A stretch of DNA of 64,000 bases from Halobacteriovorax marinus SJ (GTDB lineage: Bacteria; Bdellovibrionota; Bacteriovoracia; Bacteriovoracales; Bacteriovoracaceae): contig NC_016620.1 of assembly GCF_000210915.2 (NCBI RefSeq), forward strand, positions 3,286,001-3,350,000. The letters are read 5' to 3'. This document shows, in pieces, positions 63,786 through 64,000 of the stretch. The notes under the pieces were generated by a model. The model saw nothing but the letters and a program-made list of their open reading frames with translations. It did not search any database and was not told where the DNA came from. Both the position numbers and the translations under genes were made by a program. How positions within the stretch are numbered: position 1 is the first letter of the stretch; the number at the start of each line of letters is the position of its first letter.

Positions 63786-64000
63786 ATGACAATTGGTGTT
63801 TCAAACGAAGAAGTTCTCGACCTTTCTAATAAGTTATTTTCAAGCATTCTCTTAGAGCAGAAAAAGTTTATGGGTCTTAAAGGTCCCGACGAGGGAAAAG
63901 AGAATATGAACGAAACTATTCTTAAAGAATATGAGCAAGATAAGGGACGTGGATTCTTTTTTAATTACGTATCGTCAGGAAGAGGACATGGGCCGTTTAC
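63786..64000 (+). CDS. Truncated gene at right edge, perhaps a PLP-dependent aminotransferase
   Basis: The first 71 codons of a plus-strand gene start at ATG 63786 with TTTTGAGGT upstream. They encode MTIGVSNEEVLDLSNKLF, and later KGRGFFFNYVSSGRGHGPFT. The latter resembles the N-terminal substrate loop of class III aminotransferases, but the match is weak. The gene continues beyond the window. Confidence 0.55.
   Translation, partial: MTIGVSNEEVLDLSNKLFSSILLEQKKFMGLKGPDEGKENMNETILKEYEQDKGRGFFFNYVSSGRGHGPF

Overview
The window is chromosomal DNA from an AT-rich, motile, Gram-negative bacterium. lpxC, a BamD-like lipoprotein, a TonB-type protein, many lipoproteins and P- and L-ring flagellar genes imply an outer membrane. 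The flgM-flgN-flgK-flgL-csrA-fliW order, sigma-54 (-24/-12) promoters, and the many small secreted proteins fit a Bdellovibrionota member of the Bacteriovorax/Halobacteriovorax type. That placement is inference from gene content and protein style, not from a search.

Region 1 (1-22.1 kb, all minus strand) is a near-ancestral chain of information-processing genes. In transcription order it runs tufB, tRNA-Trp, secE, nusG, rplK, rplA, rplJ, rplL, rpoB, rpoC, rpsL, rpsG, fusA, tufA, a GNAT-like gene, then the S10 operon rpsJ, rplC, rplD, rplW, rplB, rpsS. Strong hairpins sit between rplL and rpoB, rpoB and rpoC, rpoC and rpsL, and rpsG and fusA. The two tuf genes encode the same protein and form a 1271-bp near-identical repeat that includes their terminators.

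Region 2 (22.3-27.4 kb, minus strand) holds tRNA-Thr(TGT)-Tyr(GTA)-Gly(TCC) and then tRNA-Thr(GGT), the same order that leads into tufB in Escherichia coli. Here it is split by a lytic-transglycosylase-like gene, a second secreted-protein gene and a small Cys-containing secreted protein. rlmB and proS lie upstream.

Region 3 (27.4-31.2 kb, plus strand) is the most novel part. A perfect sigma-54 promoter with two upstream inverted repeats precedes four overlapping genes: an acidic secreted protein, a one-pass membrane protein, a polytopic membrane protein with weak HTTM/gamma-carboxylase-like features, and a membrane-anchored von Willebrand A protein. A separate lipoprotein gene follows.

Region 4 (31.2-50.3 kb) is mixed. 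It contains a 6-TM chemoreceptor overlapping a thioredoxin-fold gene, an M28-PDZ peptidase, a DUF2231-like protein, a ChaN-like protein, a hotdog thioesterase, lpxC, ruvCAB with an overlooked 57-codon GTG-start gene upstream of ruvC, folD-gcvT-gcvH, and an envelope group (xseB, a degenerate patatin-like lipoprotein, PBP1A, a TonB-type protein).

Region 5 (50.4-59.8 kb, plus strand) is a flagellar operon, flgF-flgG-flgA-flgH-flgI-flgJ-flgM-flgN-flgK-flgL-csrA-fliW, behind a second perfect sigma-54 promoter. It encodes distal rod, rings and hook-filament junction, and ends with the anti-sigma factor and the CsrA/FliW pair that usually tune flagellin output.

Region 6 (59.8-64 kb) is a minus-strand envelope cluster: a TPR/SH3 protein, a cyclic-nucleotide-binding-domain protein, an AI-2E-type permease, a BamD-like lipoprotein and a TPR protein. 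A divergent truncated gene runs off the right edge. No rRNA, CRISPR array, transposase or prophage genes were seen.
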